From Laburnicola sp. R22_1 (taxonomy: Eukaryota; Ascomycota; Dothideomycetes; Pleosporales; Didymosphaeriaceae), in assembly GCA_014281115.1 (NCBI GenBank), contig JACONQ010000013.1, positions 2,036,501-2,100,500 on the forward strand: 64,000 nt of DNA, in the 5' to 3' direction. Positions 11,782 to 22,176 of this stretch are shown here, in pieces. The notes beneath the pieces were generated by a model, which was given only the letters and a program-made list of their open reading frames with translations, ran no database searches and was not told where the DNA came from. The translations under genes and the position numbers were made by a program. The number at the start of each line of letters is the position of its first letter. Within the stretch, counting starts at the first letter, position 1.

Positions 11782-12069
11782 CCCACCTTCCCATGGATTA
11801 TTAAGCCCAAGGAATAGACTATGCATGAGTCCTCGCTCCCATGCACTACCACCGCCCTCTGTAGATGATCCTCACCACCCAAGCTATCCGGATCAAAAGC
11901 CAAGCGAATGGATCGAAAGCAAAGCAAAGCAAAGCCACGCCAGCCTCACACCATCGAGTTCCACAGCGTAAATTTTAGTCACTCCGCGAACCAGTCCAGC
12001 ACCAGATTACCATCTCCTCGTTTTTAGTCCGCAAACCCAAACTCATAGCATGGACGGTTTGTTGGGTAA

Positions 12070-12141
12070 TTTTTAGTACGCAAAGCGGCGAAGACGCGAG
12101 CAGTGTGAAGGGAAAAGGACGAATGGAAGCCGATACTTATA
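12070..12141 (-). promoter_or_regulatory. TATA + ACTAAAA module with two extra ACTAAAA copies downstream
   Basis: On the minus strand, GCGTATAAGTATC (TATA at 12134-12141), then CCTTTTCCCTTCACACTG, then GTACTAAAAATT (12070-12076) after 57 bp. Two more ACTAAAA lie at 12022-12028 and 11973-11979, at about 48-bp spacing. Confidence 0.45.
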
Positions 12142-12682
12142 CGCAAGATTGACTGAGCATACTGGAAAGAATGACCTCGGCATAGCATATGTAATGTATA
12201 GGAGATGGCGTTATGGAGTTGGTGGTAGGAAAGGAAGTTTGAGTATTCGACGTCGTCCGTAACATGTTCGGATAGACTTTAGCATGAGCTATTCGAATGA
12301 CGTCGAACAAAATGTCGGCAGCAGGATGAAGTGGTCAAAGAGGAGCTGTAGTTCCTTTAGGGCACCCAAAGAGGCCGTATGAAAAGTTTTTGCACTGTGG
12401 GGTTAGATCAAAAAGCGCGACATCACGTCGACATTCAGTCTTTGGGTCAAAGAAGATGAAGTGTGAGGGGTTGAATCTTTTGATGCCAAATAGGAACAAT
12501 ACCGTCCCCGTCTACGCTTCTCCAATTGTGCATCCTGCCTGGCCTGTTGTTGCTCAGAATGCCCGAAGGTGCCTCGTTTAGCCCAATCCACTTCACCCTT
12601 CGCAAATACCCGGACGACAAGTATCCGCAACATGGCATTATCGTCCCCCAGCAACGTGAGTCTGTTTCCGTATAGGAGTGGT

Positions 12683-13920
12683 CTACTCCTCCATCGTCTT
12701 GACGCACTCCCATCCACCGCTCAGCCGCTCCTTCCACAAGCTAACCCTGTTGTCACCGGTGCTGACGGCCAAAACGTTGCCGCTCAGACTCCAGCTTACG
12801 CGCCACGCGACCGCTTCGACGTTCAGGACAGTGGATTTCCATTCTCCTGCAATCATTAGCCAATTGGTTCGCATGCATGTTGCTCCATGTGCTTACGCAT
12901 GTCTGAAGAGGTCCAAATGCGCACGGTCTTGTCCTGGCTCGCTGACGCAATGTACGACTTGGACAGAACTGTCGGTGACCAAGCAACATCGCGCACCCAG
13001 TCTGTGTGTCCTGGTAAAATCTCCGTATTCTGGTAGTTGCCGCTCTCTGGGCTGAAGTCCCAGATCTTGACCTGGCAGTCGCTACCACCCGTGACAAATC
13101 GCCTCGTGGCACCCGACGCTTTCCCGCTCGCTGTGACGACTTGCCCTGGCGCAAAAGTGGGTGCCCAGCTTACGCTGTTCACACCCGAACCGCACGCCTG
13201 GAATATCTGATGCGACCAAGCGTTGTCCTTGAACTCGAGGACCGAAACATTGCCATCAGAGGAGGCGCAGGCGAGAAGGCAGCCTGCCTCGTGCGGGGCC
13301 CAGGCAACCAGGTTGACGGATGCGGAGTGGAGGGCGACTTCGTAGATTTTCTGCCATGCGCCATTCTGTTCGCGCCAGATGAGGACTTTGCCGTCGTACG
13401 AAGAGGACGCGAGGATGTTGCCGTACTTGGGGTGTGCCTGTGTACATCGTGTCAAGACCAGAAACAACTATGGAGCTCGAGGCAGCGTACCCATGCTACA
13501 CACCAGACCGCGCCTTCATGTCTGTCGCGCCGTCAGCCAAGCATATACCGGCGGCGGGGCTTTGCATACCCCTTCAGCGTCTCGACCAGCCTGTGAGACT
13601 CGCCCTCCACCTCAAAGATCTTGATTGTCTTGTCCGAAGAACACGTCGCTAACCGCCTGCCGTAGTAGTCCAGGACAGCATCGTGCTGCATCGCGTTAGC
13701 CTCATCGGAGAGCAGGTCGACGCGGTAGGTCTGGGTAAGGCCGTCGGCGTGGCCGTCCATTGCGTGCATGCTGCCGAAAGTATGGTTGGGTGAATCGAGG
13801 TGGACGTGGACGTACAATCATGTCTTCGTGGCCCGCGGAGTTCGTTATAACGTTTGCCTGGAATGGAAGGGGCGCATTAGTGAAGGTCGGGCAGCTGCGT
13901 CCCAAGGTGGCGCCTACCAT
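12683..13920 (-). CDS. SEC13: Sec13, WD40 protein of COPII coat and nuclear pore
   Basis: Exons on the minus strand in order: 13920-13918, 13857-13816, 13685-13570, 13521-13491, 13437-12897 and 12846-12683. They give 298 residues, the usual Sec13 length, with continuous phase. Diagnostic blocks are [70 protein letters not shown] and [11 protein letters not shown]. Together they form the six WD40 blades that pair with Sec31 in COPII vesicles and with the Nup84 complex. The first exon is only the start codon. Its 60-bp intron is stop-free and a multiple of three, so retention would add 20 residues. Exon 4 is a 31-nt mini-exon. The short N-terminus M-ANVITNS matches Sec13 relatives better than the unspliced form does. 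Confidence 0.95.
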
Positions 13921-14173
13921 GCTGTGTTCCTTGTGGGCATATATGGTGGAAGCGTGGGTGGGGTTGCAGCAAACGCAAAGGCGCAACGGAGAGGTTCGAA
14001 GCGGTGTCGCACGTCTTTTGGCGTTGAGTTGCTCTGTGGCCTCTGCGAAGCCCCGAGCGATGCGATTAGATTAGATTAGATCGGATCCCTGTCGTTGCTT
14101 AGGTAACAAGCGAGACATTTTCAGCTCGCAGGCGTTCGCTTCGCACCTTCCACTGCCGCAACTCCATCACCAA

Positions 14174-14872
14174 ATGCCAACAAAGATATCTGGACTGTCA
14201 ACTACAGCTCCAGCGAATCCGTGTGTCACGCCGTCGCGATGGAGTGCACTCGAGGGACTTCGTCCAACGACGGCGTACAAATTCAACCTAGATATGATCT
14301 CCGGTCGAGGGTGGAGCGAAAGCATTTACCACCATCACATCTCCAAAGTATCTCCAAAGTACCGCCCACAAAGGCTATATCGACGCAGGGTAAGCTTCCT
14401 GCATGCTCTTTGGTGCAGTTTGTATAGGGCTGAAGTCATCTGGACTGGTGTGAACCATGCTTGTAAGCACGCCACGGAGCTTTTTTCAACCTCACCTCGA
14501 CACATATGCCTCCGCAGGGCCTCTCCATTCATGACCAGTAACGCATACTGTTGCCTATACTACTACCGAACCCGAGCGATCGAAATTGTGTGGAAAATAG
14601 AAGGTAGAAGGGATTTCCACATACTGGGGTGCACAATGCGTGCTGCCATAATCGTGAGCTCTAAGATCGAAGAAGCCTGGAGCAAGCTTCAATTACGACT
14701 CACGGGCATTTCAACCGTTCAGCATCACCGGTTCGAACGACAAGGACAAAGGGCGAAGAGCGTCCTCTGCCTCGATTCTGAGTTCTCGAAGCATCCAACG
14801 GCTTTAGCTTCGGCAAGTACCATTTCGAGGCGTGTGCGTCAGCTCGATGGCATTGTCCGCCCTCCCTCATAG
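14174..14872 (+). CDS. Orphan ORF, 232 residues, doubtful
   Basis: A single ATG-started frame of 233 codons lies upstream of divergent SEC13. No motif, signal peptide or membrane span was recognised; composition is ordinary with several Cys, His and Arg. By simple stop-codon odds fewer than about 0.1 such frames would be expected in 64 kb of random sequence, which is the only argument for it. It could be a lineage-specific gene, a decayed gene or chance in a GC-rich stretch. Confidence 0.3.
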   Translation: MPTKISGLSTTAPANPCVTPSRWSALEGLRPTTAYKFNLDMISGRGWSESIYHHHISKVSPKYRPQRLYRRRVSFLHALWCSLYRAEVIWTGVNHACKHATELFSTSPRHICLRRASPFMTSNAYCCLYYYRTRAIEIVWKIEGRRDFHILGCTMRAAIIVSSKIEEAWSKLQLRLTGISTVQHHRFERQGQRAKSVLCLDSEFSKHPTALASASTISRRVRQLDGIVRPPS

Positions 14873-16324
14873 GACGGCCTTGTTGATCCTCCTACCGATC
14901 GGAAATGCGTCCTTCGTAATCAAACTGCTCCCGCCTTGTCATCAGACCTGTCATCAAGAAGGTAATTTGCTTGAGATTCTTCAGGCCGGTTGCTCGAGCC
15001 AAGCGCTTCCCCCGGATAGACGATCGTGGCCCCAGATTCACGGAACAACCTTGGAAGATCCTAGTCGCCAATACCTGCGTACGTACGCACACATGCAGCC
15101 GAGGAACGGTCCCCTGAGAACCGCGTTGTTTCGCATACAGCGTTGCGGACGACTTCTTTTATGATCAACGTGGAGCCAACGTCTACGGCCGCCCCCAGCG
15201 TCGCCGTCTTGCCTTGACGCGACTGGATGAAGCGCATCACGCAGGTACGTTGACGGGTAGAGGTGGAGCCCTCAGCCGAGGAGATTCTACCCCGGTTAGG
15301 TATCCAGGCCGACCGAGGTCCCACAGTAAGGTCGTGGAGCCAGGAGCGTTGCTGTGCCGCGTTCGAGAGTTGGCCAATGTCAGGCCACTAACCGGTGATG
15401 GAAGCTGTCGCTCCGTGTTCGTGCTGGCCTCCGCATCCTGGCTATGGGCGAGTCCATGGCGGGTAAAGTAGCATGCGGGGTTTTAACGATTTTCTCCCTG
15501 TCTTTGCATCGTCATGGCCGCTGTCAGCAGTCAACAATTCGCACTCGATGATGATGGCATGTACATGGCGCCAGCGCACCAAACTCAAGACGTTGCAGGT
15601 AGCGCAGACCGCGTGCGCGTCCCAGAAAATCATGCGCTGCCTTGCCCGAAGAGGTTTGCTTCCGGGAGGCCAAAGAGAACGGTCGGCAGCACGGAACGCA
15701 CAGGCCCCCCAATCACGCAGCAATGTGGCGCCTGGGGAATCCAGCTCCTCCCTCCAGCTGCCACGGGCCCTTCACACTGTCCAGGCGTGCAGTCGGCATG
15801 AACGTTGGCGGCATGGACCCCAGGCGTTGGCTCCAGACCCCGCCTAGCCGCGCATGCTCCTGGGTTTGTCGCGAGAACTGGACGTAAGGGCGTGCTGGCT
15901 GGCCCAATCACTAACCGGTCAATAGCCTGGACGTGGCTCGCCTTCACCCGAAACAATATTGTTTGCGGCGCCGACCAGTCTGATGGTAATTGCTCCGTCC
16001 AGGCCTGCTGCTTTCATTTGTGGACGTTAGCGGCCGGCCACCTTCATGCGGCATTAAGCGTGGACGGAGACAGGGCTACGCTCCAGGATGGCCCAAAGCT
16101 TGCAAAGTAGCCGCATGTGACGCCGAACGATCGATGCCCCTGGGTCCTCCTCCGCTGTTTCTGGGGCAGGAGCTGGGGCCACCTCAAAGCGCATGCAATA
16201 TTTAAAGACACGGGCGCGCCTCCCTTTGTCCACCAGCCCGTCTCCGGAACACAGTCGCTTCTACACTTCCAACGACAAACGCTCAACCGCCAATCAAAGC
16301 ATCAGCACCACCACATCAATCAAG
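14873..16324. other. Intergenic 1.45 kb with no supported gene
   Basis: Overlapping short frames occur on both strands. None has an ATG, splice sites and recognisable protein together. A minus-strand frame at 15061-15324 looks mildly protein-like (GKTATLGAAVDVGSTLIIKE) but has no ATG in a suitable place and could not be extended. The right end is the CFEM gene promoter. Confidence 0.5.
16198..16205 (+). promoter_or_regulatory. Probable TATA element of the CFEM gene
   Basis: TATTTAAA sits 120 bp before the ATG at 16325 and is followed by a C-rich leader. The spacing is reasonable for a fungal TATA promoter with a leader of about 90 nt. Confidence 0.45.
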
Positions 16325-16962
16325 ATGAAGACCTTCGTTCCCGCCCTTGTCGTCGCCTTGGCCGGTGTTGCCACTGCTCAGCTCCCCGACCTCCCGCAAT
16401 GCTCTGTATGTTCGCTCCGTACAAGTCTTCTGATGGTCATGCTAACAGCCCACAGCTCCAGTGCTTCCTCACCGCATTGGGCGCCGACGGCTGCTCTGAG
16501 CTCACCGACTTCAAGTGCCACTGCGAGAAGTCCGACCAGCTCTTTGGCAACGTCACGCCCTGCGTGCAGAGCGCATGCACAGCCGAGGAGCAGCGGGAGG
16601 TCATCTCTGGTGTCGAGCAGGTCTGCAAGGACGCCGGTGTGCCCGTCGAGGTTCCTGAACCCTCCGCTTCTGGAGCGCCCGCCTCTTCCGCCCCTGCCTC
16701 CTCTGCAGCCCCTCCCGCTTCTTCGGCTCCCGCCTCAAGCCCCGCCATGTCGATCCCGGCTGAATCCACCGCTCCCGGCTACCCCATGGCACCCACCTCT
16801 GCCTCGGCCATGCCCACCATGCCCACCATGCCCACCGGCAACGCCACCAGCCCCACTGGCGCCCCCCAGCCCTCCGCTCCTCAATTCCCCGGTGCTGCTT
16901 CCCGCGTCGGCCAGGCTGCTGGCCTTGCTGGTGCTGCCGCCCTTGCTTTCTTCGCTTTGTAA
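16325..16962 (+). CDS. CFEM-domain GPI-anchored cell-surface protein
   Basis: Exons 16325-16405 and 16456-16962 give 195 residues. A signal peptide (MKTFVPALVVALAGVATAQ) is followed by an eight-cysteine CFEM domain: LPQCS/LQCF, DGCSEL, KCHC, TPCVQSAC and VCKDAG. A long Ala/Ser/Pro linker with a short MPT repeat follows, then a hydrophobic C-terminus (AAGLAGAAALAFFAL) preceded by small residues, as expected for a GPI site. CFEM proteins are cell-wall or membrane proteins; some bind haem for iron uptake and others act in host interaction. The Asp two residues before the third Cys (GADGC), a common haem-ligand position in the family, is present, so haem binding is possible but not shown. Confidence 0.92.
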
Positions 16963-18677
16963 ACAGCATTAGAGGAAATAGCATGCATTTGCATAGTGCG
17001 AGGGATTTGGTAACGAGATCATTAATGGTTATATGATGGGGTGGACGATCTCGTGTAAAACATAGTTTTTTGTTTGCTAGCACGCTCTGCGTAATACATG
17101 CATTTCTGACCTATGGTCGTTATTATACTTTGCACATTTTTGTAATCACCTTATGTTCTTTTTTTCCTCAGGAGGGGGCTTTGCTTTTTGTGTGATACTA
17201 TTTGAGATGGACGTATTTGTAGTCCTATCGTAGGTAGTTAATTTAACACCACATATTTTGCACATATTCCGTCTCAAGGGCTGCTCAATTTTGCAATGTC
17301 GTGCCTTTCATGAGAAGATGGCATTCACATGACAATAGCCCTCATAGGAGAATAGCTTACACAGGCGAACTTCGCAGGAACACTGTTCACTGCCTTCACA
17401 GGAGAACCGCCTTCACAGGACAACAATTGCCAATTTCCGGTACCTTTTACAGTACGTCGCACGCACCCGAGCCAGCTTCCGGGTCTGTCAGCCGATCGTT
17501 ACTCATGCGAACAGCCTCCGTTTCGCATTGTGCATGAATTACGTCAATGACGGTCCATCCCTTCAACCCCACTGGGTCTACCCATGCTTGTCACTACCGC
17601 CCAAAACGGTTGCTCGGCTGATGGTGACGACGAGCTTGAGAGTTTTACATAGCGTTCTCCACTCGAGGTGGGAAGCGCGCTTTTTCTTGTCGCACCTGGT
17701 AGTAGGTTGTATTCGATAGAGATTTCAGATGGACGGTAGTTTCGTGATGCCGCTTTCCGGACGGAGGCTTCTCTCTGTGGGATGTGGGCGCGATGAACAC
17801 AGAGGGAATGCTGTGTTGTGTAACTCAAAGTTTAAAGTGTAGAGGAAGTGGGGAGTGCAATCGAAAGTTACACTGGTACACTATTGTATGCAGACGTTTG
17901 GTCGTCCGCTCAGCGGCTGACGTGCAGCTCTAAATCGAGCATGGCTTCAACGGCAGCTTAAAATAGCACTGGGTGCATGGTGCGGCTGAAGCCGGTCAAC
18001 GGCGGAATGTGCTGAAATGATGGACACGGTGAAGTCGCAAACGTGATTGTCCGTTCTGAGTCAGAATAATGGCTGGGGATTTCGAAGGGCTCGTTGCAAG
18101 CATCCTGTTATGATAGACTTGGGGTGGGTGGAGTCTGAGGGGCTTGCTGCTATGTGGTAAAATGGGTATGCGGATGGATACCTCACGTGTCAGTCAAGAC
18201 ACGGCAATCGAGCTCAATCTTACATGGCGGCTTAATAAGTACATTCAACTCAAGAAGAATCTCTGGTTAGATAGTACTTTGATGTGAATTGTTGAAGTCG
18301 CCGCAAGCAGCGAAGGACCCAACCAATCATCAAGCATCAGCATCGGTCATCCGCGGTACCGACTACCGATTTCCACACCGGAAAATCTCGCGAGACTCGA
18401 ACTCCAAGGCAAGCTCGCTACCACATGGGGTCGAAAAGATGCAACATTTCGCGTGATGAGTAGTGACTCCTCGAATACGGGAGCCGAAAATCTGGGCTAC
18501 TTTACTCTAGCCGGTTAGTGTCAAATACACATGTAAGCACCACGGACTGGAGCGGGTGACACACCTCACAGTCCTACCTCAGAATCCATCAACCTTGCAC
18601 CTCATTTATACGGACAGTGTGCCCACAATGACATCTTTGACCACCGATACTTTACGTGTTGTTTCTCGGGGAGCACC
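16963..18677. other. Intergenic 1.7 kb, no gene seen
   Basis: This contains a small tandem repeat at 17341-17425 and otherwise unique sequence. The right end is the hydrolase promoter. No coding region was supported. Confidence 0.6.
17341..17425. repeat. Degenerate 15-17-bp minisatellite
   Basis: About five imperfect units share the pattern CTTCACAGGAGAAC. The last two are closest to each other (CCTTCACAGGAGAACCG, CCTTCACAGGACAAC). Confidence 0.5.
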
Positions 18678-19765
18678 ATGGATACCATCAAAGGACTGCT
18701 TTCATACATAGTCCCCAGCTTGGCCCCAGCACCCACTACTCCCATCGAACTCCGCGGTCCCCAGAACAACCGCTTCCCTCTGGGCGATGAGTACTCACAT
18801 ACTTTTACTCTTCCAGATGGCCGGAAACTAGGTTACGCGCAATACGGGTCGCCGACAGGGAAGCCCGTATTCTATCTTCATGGACTTCCAGGTTCTCGCA
18901 TCGAAGGCGCCTACTTCCACGATTTGGGCTTGAAGTATGGCGCGAGAATCATTTCTACAGATAGACCCGGATTGGGATTGAGTTCTCCCCAACCAGGGAG
19001 GAAAGTCCTAGATTTTCCAAAGGATATCGAGAACCTGGCAAAACATCTAGGCGCAGAGCAGTACGCCGTAATAGTACGTCAACCCAATACCTAGCACCAA
19101 GATATGCATACGAACAGACATGCTAACAAGACCAACAACAGGGCGCATCAGGAGCCGGCCCCTGGGTCCTCGCCTGCGCCTACGCGCTCCCACCCTCCCA
19201 ACTCAAATGCGCCTCCCTGATCTGCTGCCTCGGTCCCTCCCACGAAATCGGCATGAAAAACGCCTTCCTCCCCCACAAACTCGGCTTCCCCTACGGCTGG
19301 CGCTACAGCCCTACCTTCCTCCTCCGCGCATTCTTCGCCCGCGACCCCATCAGCCGCGTCGAGCTCCCCGACGAAGACCGCGTCCGCATGATGCTCGCCC
19401 CGTCCCTGCTAGCCCGACACCACCCCAAGGACCTCCCCATCATGCAAGATGAAGACGTCCTCTGGACCATGATGAAGACCGCGCGCGAGAGCTACGGCCG
19501 CACGTTCAAGTGGGCGCATCAAGACGGCGCGTTGGCGTGCAGTCCGTGGGGGTTTCGAATCGAGGATATTCGGAAGGATTTGCCGGTTCAGATGTGGTAT
19601 GGGAAGCTGGATAGGAATGTGCCGCTGGATCATGGGGTACAGATTGCTGCGCGGTTGGGGGGGGGGGCGGATTTCAGGGTGGTGGAGGAGACGCATACGA
19701 GTGTGTTTTTTAATTATAGGGAAGAGGCGCTTAAGGAGGTTTTGAAGACGTTGGGAAGGTTATGA
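18678..19765 (+). CDS. Alpha/beta-hydrolase fold protein
   Basis: Exons 18678-19073 and 19142-19765 give 339 residues. The fold markers are ordered as expected: PDGRKLGYAQYG, the oxyanion strand VFYLHGLPGSR, DRPGLGLS, the nucleophile elbow GASGAG starting just after the intron (Ser at about residue 135), an acid candidate in WYGKLDRNVP and the C-terminal His in EETHTSV. A lid region rich in aromatic residues lies between. Such proteins are esterases, epoxide or haloalkane hydrolases or lipase-like enzymes; the substrate cannot be told. The start at 18678 is the first ATG and fits the conserved N-terminal spacing. No signal peptide was seen, although residues 5-16 are mildly hydrophobic. Confidence 0.88.
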
Positions 19766-20280
19766 GGGGGGTTGGCTGGTATTAGGCGGCTTTTTTTTTG
19801 ACTTATGAGGGAGGAACGTGTGTGCATTTTCCACTCCGTACTTGTAAGAATAGACCAAGGTCCTAAAAGGGGCTGTAGACTAACTACATAATATCAAAAC
19901 ATCCACCCCATCCACCACAGAAGACAATATCCCTGTCTAAAATAATGATCAAACACATAGGCGGGATGTACTCACCCTCTTGCACTATGACTGCATAGCG
20001 CAACCACTCAGATATTTCCCCTTACCAAATCGAACATCAAAAACCCACTAAACAACAAACCCTACAAGCAACCTATCCACCACTCCCAACCACCCGACCA
20101 TCTCCCCATCACAACCAGCATTCCAACCCCTTTACCCCCTCTCCCCGCAAACCGAACGTACCCACCCCACGCCTAACCGTCCTACAAAGATAGATGCTCC
20201 AACAATCCGTCCGCCCGCGAGCAGACGCGGTACAATCTCAGTTAGAAATTGATATCGAATTGATAGGGCAGGGTTTTCTC
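19766..20280. other. Convergent intergenic stretch, 3' ends only
   Basis: Lies between two converging genes. It has T-rich and C-rich 3'-flank character and no supported gene. Confidence 0.6.
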
Positions 20281-22176
20281 TTAGGGCTGATGTGGAAATG
20301 GTACTAGTTTCCGGCGAATGGAGAGCCTCGGTGAAGACGAGGAAGAGCTACCAGTAGGCGTCCTAGACGACGAGGAACTGTCACCAGTATATGTGTGAGC
20401 CATGGGCAGTGTGCTTGAATCTTCTCGCATCCTGACATGCTGACCATCTGGAAGATGACCGTTCTCCTTCGCCGTGGTTTTGACGTCCCGCTCTGGCGCT
20501 TGCTCGGGGTGGTGGATGAATTCTACAGGGATGACGGGACCGCCGTAGCCCGACATGTCTGCTAGCTCAGGCGGATGCAGGATGGTAGTTTCTCTTCTCT
20601 TGAACCCCGCTGGCGTGGTGTATTTCTTGTCAGATATTATTCTTGGCTCCCTTGCTTGAGGCGGGCTTTGGACGACGTGTGCCCCCGGCTTCTCCCTGTC
20701 ACCACCGACAAATGACCATCTTTGGTTTGCTCCAGTGCACTCCGGAAGCGCATCGTCCGGCACCTCAACCAGTTCGTTGTTCGAGTCGTAGACAAAATGT
20801 CGAGCAGGTAGAAACTCGGTTTGGTACACGGGCTGTACGTAGTGATAGACGTCGTGATTGTGTATTTCTCGATAGATGCGCTCCTGAATGATATCGTGCG
20901 TTTCGGGCTTGACGACCTCATACGTAACAGCTGCTAGGCAATTAGCTAGCGAAGATGAACCGACTTGGAGAACACTTGCCTGGGGCCCATGTCGTTGACT
21001 CATCCACATCCACCGAATCATTTAGATCCACAACGCCGTCCAGTTTGGCTCGCAAGCCGTTATCATAGTCTTCCGGACCACCCATAACAGCCTCACGAAG
21101 ATCGATCAAGCCATCTTTCTTCTTTACCGATTTCTTGTCCTGACCACCTGATTCTAACTCCATTTCCTCCATGTCGACATCGTCGCTTACACGTCGTTTC
21201 TCACTCAGTGTGCTTAGATGCGACTCGTCACGCACAAGACGCACAGGCCAGTTTTTACGGTCGAATTGTCGGGATGGCGCATCCTCAACATGAGGTAGAA
21301 TACCATCGACGAGACTACCTTCGGTGGTAACGCCTGATCCAAGTGTGTATCTCTGGGAAGCTGCAGACCGGACGGAACCTCCCTTCATAGACGCCGGTTT
21401 GGAGGCTATTGATCCTGCCACAGATTGTTGCCGTCCTACAAGAATGTTAATAGTGATCTAGCTTACTAGTGGTGGTGGAATTTGGTGAATTTGTGCAAGG
21501 AAACAGGAAACCCATGAAGTCTTCACTGACAGCTTACTCGGAGAAATCACTCACCAGTGTGATCAGCAATGTATTTATCGGCCGCCTGCTGACTTGTGGG
21601 TGAGTTATGGTGCAGACTTGTAGGAGAGCCGTGTTGCGGGCTTGTAAGGGAGTTATGTTGCGGACCTGGTTTTCCGTATTGATCAATGTTGCGGTTAGCG
21701 ATGTCTTCATTGTGCTTCAATTCACTTGCGCCCATCCTCAGCCTGCTGTCGCCTCCGAGGCTCATGAACTCTGCATCGATGCTCGCAACACTGCTTGGTG
21801 AGACCGCAGAAAAGTAAGCTCTGTAGTCATCGATGATAGATTCATCGATCTCGGGAGTGACTCCCGTTGCGGGCGGCGCATTATCAGCAGCGGCTGTAGC
21901 ATAGGCTCCAACCGGAGTGCCAGGACGTTGTATGGAGTGCCCGTCATTTGCTTGACGACTGCCGTCCTGTCCATTGGAGGCCTCGCTCAGTTTCGCAACC
22001 GTGCCCTGTTCTTGAACCTGGGAGGCGTTTGACCGACAGTCGTCCTCCCGTTCCTGCTGCTCAAGACGTTGTGCTGGGCCTTGGCGGATGCCTGACTGTG
22101 GAGGTGCTGATAATGACTCTGAACCTTTCCTACGGGATACAGCTCGTCGAAAGAGGGATTTGAGGTTGGCCTTCAT
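20281..22176 (-). CDS. Large Ser-rich protein with a His-rich module shared with the neighbouring allergen-like gene
   Basis: Minus-strand exons 22176-21555, 21435-20980 and 20930-20281 give 575 residues. The first ATG is at 22176 (MKANLKSLFRRAVSRRKGSE). The N-terminal half is Ser/Gln-rich and has a short repeat around residues 185-205 (NSLTSPQHG, SPTSLHHNSPTS). The conserved part spans the second intron: WAPAVTYEVVKPETHD, then ERIYREIHNHDVYHY, then QPVYQTEFLPARHF. The C-terminus is Ser-rich (DSSSSSRTPTGSSSSSS). The His-rich module aligns with the head-to-head gene at 23738. No catalytic motif was recognised. The second intron uses a GC donor (GCAAGT), required to keep the conserved APAV sequence in frame. 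Confidence 0.75.

Larger units (their letters stand above)
8286..12682. other. 4.4-kb gene-poor region holding a one-strand array of TATA + ACTAAAA modules
   Basis: No ORF with coding character was found; the longest are under 120 codons and unremarkable. The plus-strand 7-mer TTTTAGT (minus-strand ACTAAAA) occurs at 9003, 9391, 9520, 9958, 10916, 11354, 11658, 11973, 12022 and 12070. About 0.2 occurrences would be expected by chance on one strand in 3.1 kb, and no plus-strand ACTAAAA was noticed. Seven minus-strand TATA boxes sit at a nearly fixed distance from this motif or a variant. The right end is presumably the 3' flank of SEC13. The role is unknown; candidates are clustered short non-coding units or a decayed gene family. 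Confidence 0.6.

Noticed and set aside
9003..12141. CRISPR array or telomeric repeat as an explanation for the repeated motif
   Set aside because: Copies are a 7-mer in diverged context with uneven spacing between modules, and the organism is a fungus; neither explanation fits.
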